Assembly: GCA_014728745.1 (NCBI GenBank)
Contig: WJLC01000058.1
Span: forward strand, 1-7,704
Source of the DNA: Candidatus Pacearchaeota archaeon
GTDB lineage: Archaea > Nanobdellota > Nanobdellia > Pacearchaeales > GW2011-AR1
DNA length: 7,704 nucleotides
Direction: 5' to 3'
Every line of letters starts with the position of its first letter. The stretch's first letter is position 1. The translations under genes and the position numbers were made by a program. The notes beneath the pieces were generated by a model. It was not told the DNA's origin, made no database searches, and was given only the letters and a program-made list of their open reading frames with translations. Below are positions 5,673-7,704 of this stretch, piece after piece.

Positions 5673-5698
5673 AGATTATTATAAAAAGACCATTAAAA
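5673..5698. terminator. Convergent intergenic gap with a minus-strand T-run
   Basis: Only 26 bp separate the two convergent stop codons. On the minus strand it includes TTTTT (plus-strand A-run at 5683-5687) just after the receptor gene's stop, a plausible archaeal T-run terminator. The plus-strand operon has no T-run inside the gap; its nearest T-rich stretch is at 5707-5721, inside the opposing coding sequence. Transcripts probably overlap at their 3' ends. No stem-loop is apparent. Confidence 0.35.
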
Positions 5699-7704
5699 TT
5701 ATTTAGATTTCTTTTTCTTTTCTTGCTCAGACTTTCTCTTTGCTTTATCTTCTTCTAATTTTTTAACAAAATTGCTAATAAATTTTTTATCATAGGGTTT
5801 TTTCCGCTTAATTTTATCTAAGCTGTAATAATCTAATTTTTTTGTTGAATGTTTTTCAGATTTGATTTTTGATCTTACTTTGTTGTTCATATCCTCACTT
5901 AAAAGAATTTTTTCCTGAGAGTGGCTTGCTAATTTTCTTGCTGTTGTTATAAGTGTTCCTGTGCTCATGAATTTCATTATGTTTTTATTGTGCTTTGCGA
6001 TTATTTGCCCAAAGTTTATCCCCATTCCGTATTTTATTTTGTATTTTGCTAGCTTATTGTAAGTATCTAAAAGTTCTTTTATTTTCTGAGCTGTTTTAAC
6101 AGATATGCCTTTGTTTTTGAAAGTCTTGGTTCTTGCTGGAGCAAATATGAAGAAAATATTCTCTTTGTTTTCATAAACAGAAGCCTTGTTGTCCTCTGCA
6201 ATCTCTGATATTTTATCAAGTGTTTGCCTTACTGGTTCTAAGGCCTTTTTGTTCTTTAAAATTTTCTCTTGATTTTTAATTTTTAAGCAGATTATGCTAG
6301 CCTCTTGCTTGTGCCCTTTTATTGATAGAGAAAGATCTGCTCGATGTTTAGGGTTTACTAATGATTCTGCAGAGGCAATATCTTTATCTGATTTTTTTCT
6401 TCTTTTGCTTCTCCTTTTTATAACTCTTCCTAAGAAAGTCTTTTTGTATCCTTTTTTGTAAACAGTAAATGCAATGAATCCAAGAATGAGTATCATAAAC
6501 ACCCATACAAATGAGCTAAAAAACCATCCTATTCCAGAGACTTTTTCAACACCAATTGCATTTCCAGTAAGCATTACTCTTTCATTTACTTTTTTATCAT
6601 CATCCCCATAATTTATTTCTACTTCATATTCTCCTTCTGGAGCACTTAATGTATATTTCTGTTCATCTTCAACAGGAATAAAAACAGCTAATTCAATTGT
6701 ATCATTTCCTATGTTTATTTCAACTGTGTCATTGTAAGGAACATTTCCAATGTTTGTTAAAAGAACAGTCCTGTTAAAAATCTCTACTTTAACATCTTCT
6801 TTTTCTATTATTTCAAAGCTTCTTTCTGATTCAATACCGTTTGATTTAGCATAAGCCATCCATTCTGCAGCTGGTTCACTCTGCTTTATAGGAACTTTTA
6901 TGTATTCATCTGTAGAAACTTCTTCTGAGGTAATAAGTTTTTCATCAGCATTTCTCACTTTAATTTCAACATCTGAGTCTATTTTTTCTCCTGTTTGATC
7001 ATGAAGAACACCTTTAATTTCAAAATCCTCTCCAGGAATTGATTGCCTTGTTCCAAAAAGAATTTCTAAATTGCTTGGAAGCTGATTAATTCTTATGTCT
7101 GTTTCTGCATATCCTTGGTTTGTTTTGTTATTGTTAGAACCTTTTTCATAAACAGATGCCTGTATAATATAAACTCCAGCAGCCATGTCCTCTGGAATGC
7201 TGACATTAAGGTTTATTTGTCCATCTTTTATAGTGTCACTTAAAGCAAAAGCTTCTTTTTGACTTTCTGAAATAAATGCTAAATCAATAAATCCCTGAGT
7301 GTTTTTTCCATTGTCTTTTACTGCAGTTCCCTTTAGTATCATTGGTTTTCCTGGATCAAATTCTGTTTCTTCTAATTCTAAATTCACTGCAATGTAATTT
7401 GAGATTGTAAATTCCTTTGTTATTATGAAATCATTTCCAAGAACAGGCTTTATCACACATGTTCCTGTTGTTCTTCCAATAAAGTTAGGCATTAAAGGTA
7501 TAGCAATTGTTATACTCTGCTCTTCTCCAGGGTTTAATGAGATATATTGTTTGTGGACTTCTGATTCAATTCCATTGCAAATAAGCTTTACTGAAAGAAA
7601 ATCATTTAATTCAGAGGTTGTTGCTATTTTTGCAGGAATTTTAATTACTTCACCAAGATTGTATAAATCTCTTGGTTCTTCATTTATAATAATATCTGCA
7701 GAAA
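5699..7704 (-). CDS. Single-pass membrane receptor-like protein with degenerate class III cyclase-like domain, N-terminus off the right edge
   Basis: There are 667 visible residues, numbered here from the right edge. The frame is open to 7704, so the ATG at 7492 (residue 71) is internal and lies in mid-domain. Residues 1-382 form a series of beta-sandwich, Ig/CARDB-like modules (about 1-102, 105-205, 208-298, 304-382; the last has LLTNIGNVPYNDTVEINI), presumably outside the cell, with C42 and C82 perhaps bonded. One transmembrane helix spans about 391-415, followed by a polybasic stretch (VIKRRSKRRKK). Residues about 463-630 resemble a class III nucleotidyl cyclase domain: a SIICLKI strand, ENIFFIFAPA, GMGINFGQII, then STGTLITTARKLA and EKILLSED, which recall the cyclase GIxxGxxxxG, GDxVNxAARL and ILVS motifs. 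The first metal Asp is replaced by Lys and GDxVN is GTLIT. A Lys-rich tail ends the protein. The architecture is that of a transmembrane sensor; cyclase activity is doubtful. Confidence 0.8.
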   Translation of the reverse strand, partial: SADIIINEEPRDLYNLGEVIKIPAKIATTSELNDFLSVKLICNGIESEVHKQYISLNPGEEQSITIAIPLMPNFIGRTTGTCVIKPVLGNDFIITKEFTISNYIAVNLELEETEFDPGKPMILKGTAVKDNGKNTQGFIDLAFISESQKEAFALSDTIKDGQINLNVSIPEDMAAGVYIIQASVYEKGSNNNKTNQGYAETDIRINQLPSNLEILFGTRQSIPGEDFEIKGVLHDQTGEKIDSDVEIKVRNADEKLITSEEVSTDEYIKVPIKQSEPAAEWMAYAKSNGIESERSFEIIEKEDVKVEIFNRTVLLTNIGNVPYNDTVEINIGNDTIELAVFIPVEDEQKYTLSAPEGEYEVEINYGDDDKKVNERVMLTGNAIGVEKVSGIGWFFSSFVWVFMILILGFIAFTVYKKGYKKTFLGRVIKRRSKRRKKSDKDIASAESLVNPKHRADLSLSIKGHKQEASIICLKIKNQEKILKNKKALEPVRQTLDKISEIAEDNKASVYENKENIFFIFAPARTKTFKNKGISVKTAQKIKELLDTYNKLAKYKIKYGMGINFGQIIAKHNKNIMKFMSTGTLITTARKLASHSQEKILLSEDMNNKVRSKIKSEKHSTKKLDYYSLDKIKRKKPYDKKFISNFVKKLEEDKAKRKSEQEKKKKSK

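Noticed and set aside
7490..7492. ATG at 7492 as the true start of the receptor-like protein
   Set aside because: The frame is open for 70 more codons to the right edge, with beta-sandwich-like sequence, and starting at 7492 would leave no signal peptide for an external domain.
1..7704. CRISPR arrays, tRNA genes, insertion sequences or attachment sites
   Set aside because: No regularly spaced repeats, cloverleaf-like sequence, transposase motifs or terminal inverted repeats were seen; intergenic gaps are all under 100 nt.

Overview
This AT-rich window (about one third G+C by eye) looks like chromosomal DNA of an archaeon, most likely a small-genome DPANN lineage such as Pacearchaeota or Woesearchaeota. 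That placement is inference. It rests on A/T boxes 23-32 nt upstream of start codons with no visible Shine-Dalgarno (leaderless style), an archaeal-type PEP synthase plus single-cluster ferredoxin, Ncs6/TtuA-family tRNA-thiolation relatives, and membrane proteins with stacked beta-sandwich ectodomains. No tRNA, rRNA, CRISPR array, insertion sequence or origin is visible. All gaps between genes are under 100 nt.

Layout: (1) 1-2793, minus: phosphoenolpyruvate synthase (ppsA), complete through its catalytic core, then continuing into a highly charged low-complexity C-terminal extension of at least 169 residues that leaves the window. (2) 2885-3058, minus: a 57-residue [4Fe-4S] ferredoxin, too short for usual ORF cut-offs, lying just upstream of ppsA. 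(3) 3059-3108: a 50-bp divergent gap with one A/T box that could serve both directions. (4) 3109-4032, plus: an unrecognised four-helix membrane protein with a four-cysteine external domain. (5) 4117-5672, plus: a tight two-gene unit, namely a PP-loop ATP-dependent tRNA thiolase-like protein and, 2 nt later, a shrunken Ncs6/TtuA relative whose PP-loop is destroyed. (6) 5699-7704, minus, convergent: the C-terminal 667 residues of a membrane receptor-like protein with external Ig-like domains, one transmembrane helix, a polybasic juxtamembrane stretch and a cytoplasmic domain resembling a degenerate class III nucleotide cyclase. Its start lies beyond the right edge.

Themes: ppsA and ferredoxin point to pyruvate/PEP-centred central metabolism. 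The 4117-5672 pair points to tRNA sulfur modification, with an apparently inactive PP-loop partner that recalls the eukaryotic Ncs6-Ncs2 arrangement. The 5699-7704 protein looks like a one-component transmembrane sensor whose output domain has probably lost, or changed, cyclase chemistry. The pseudoenzyme pair, the cyclase-like receptor and the PpsA tail are the parts most likely to be undescribed.
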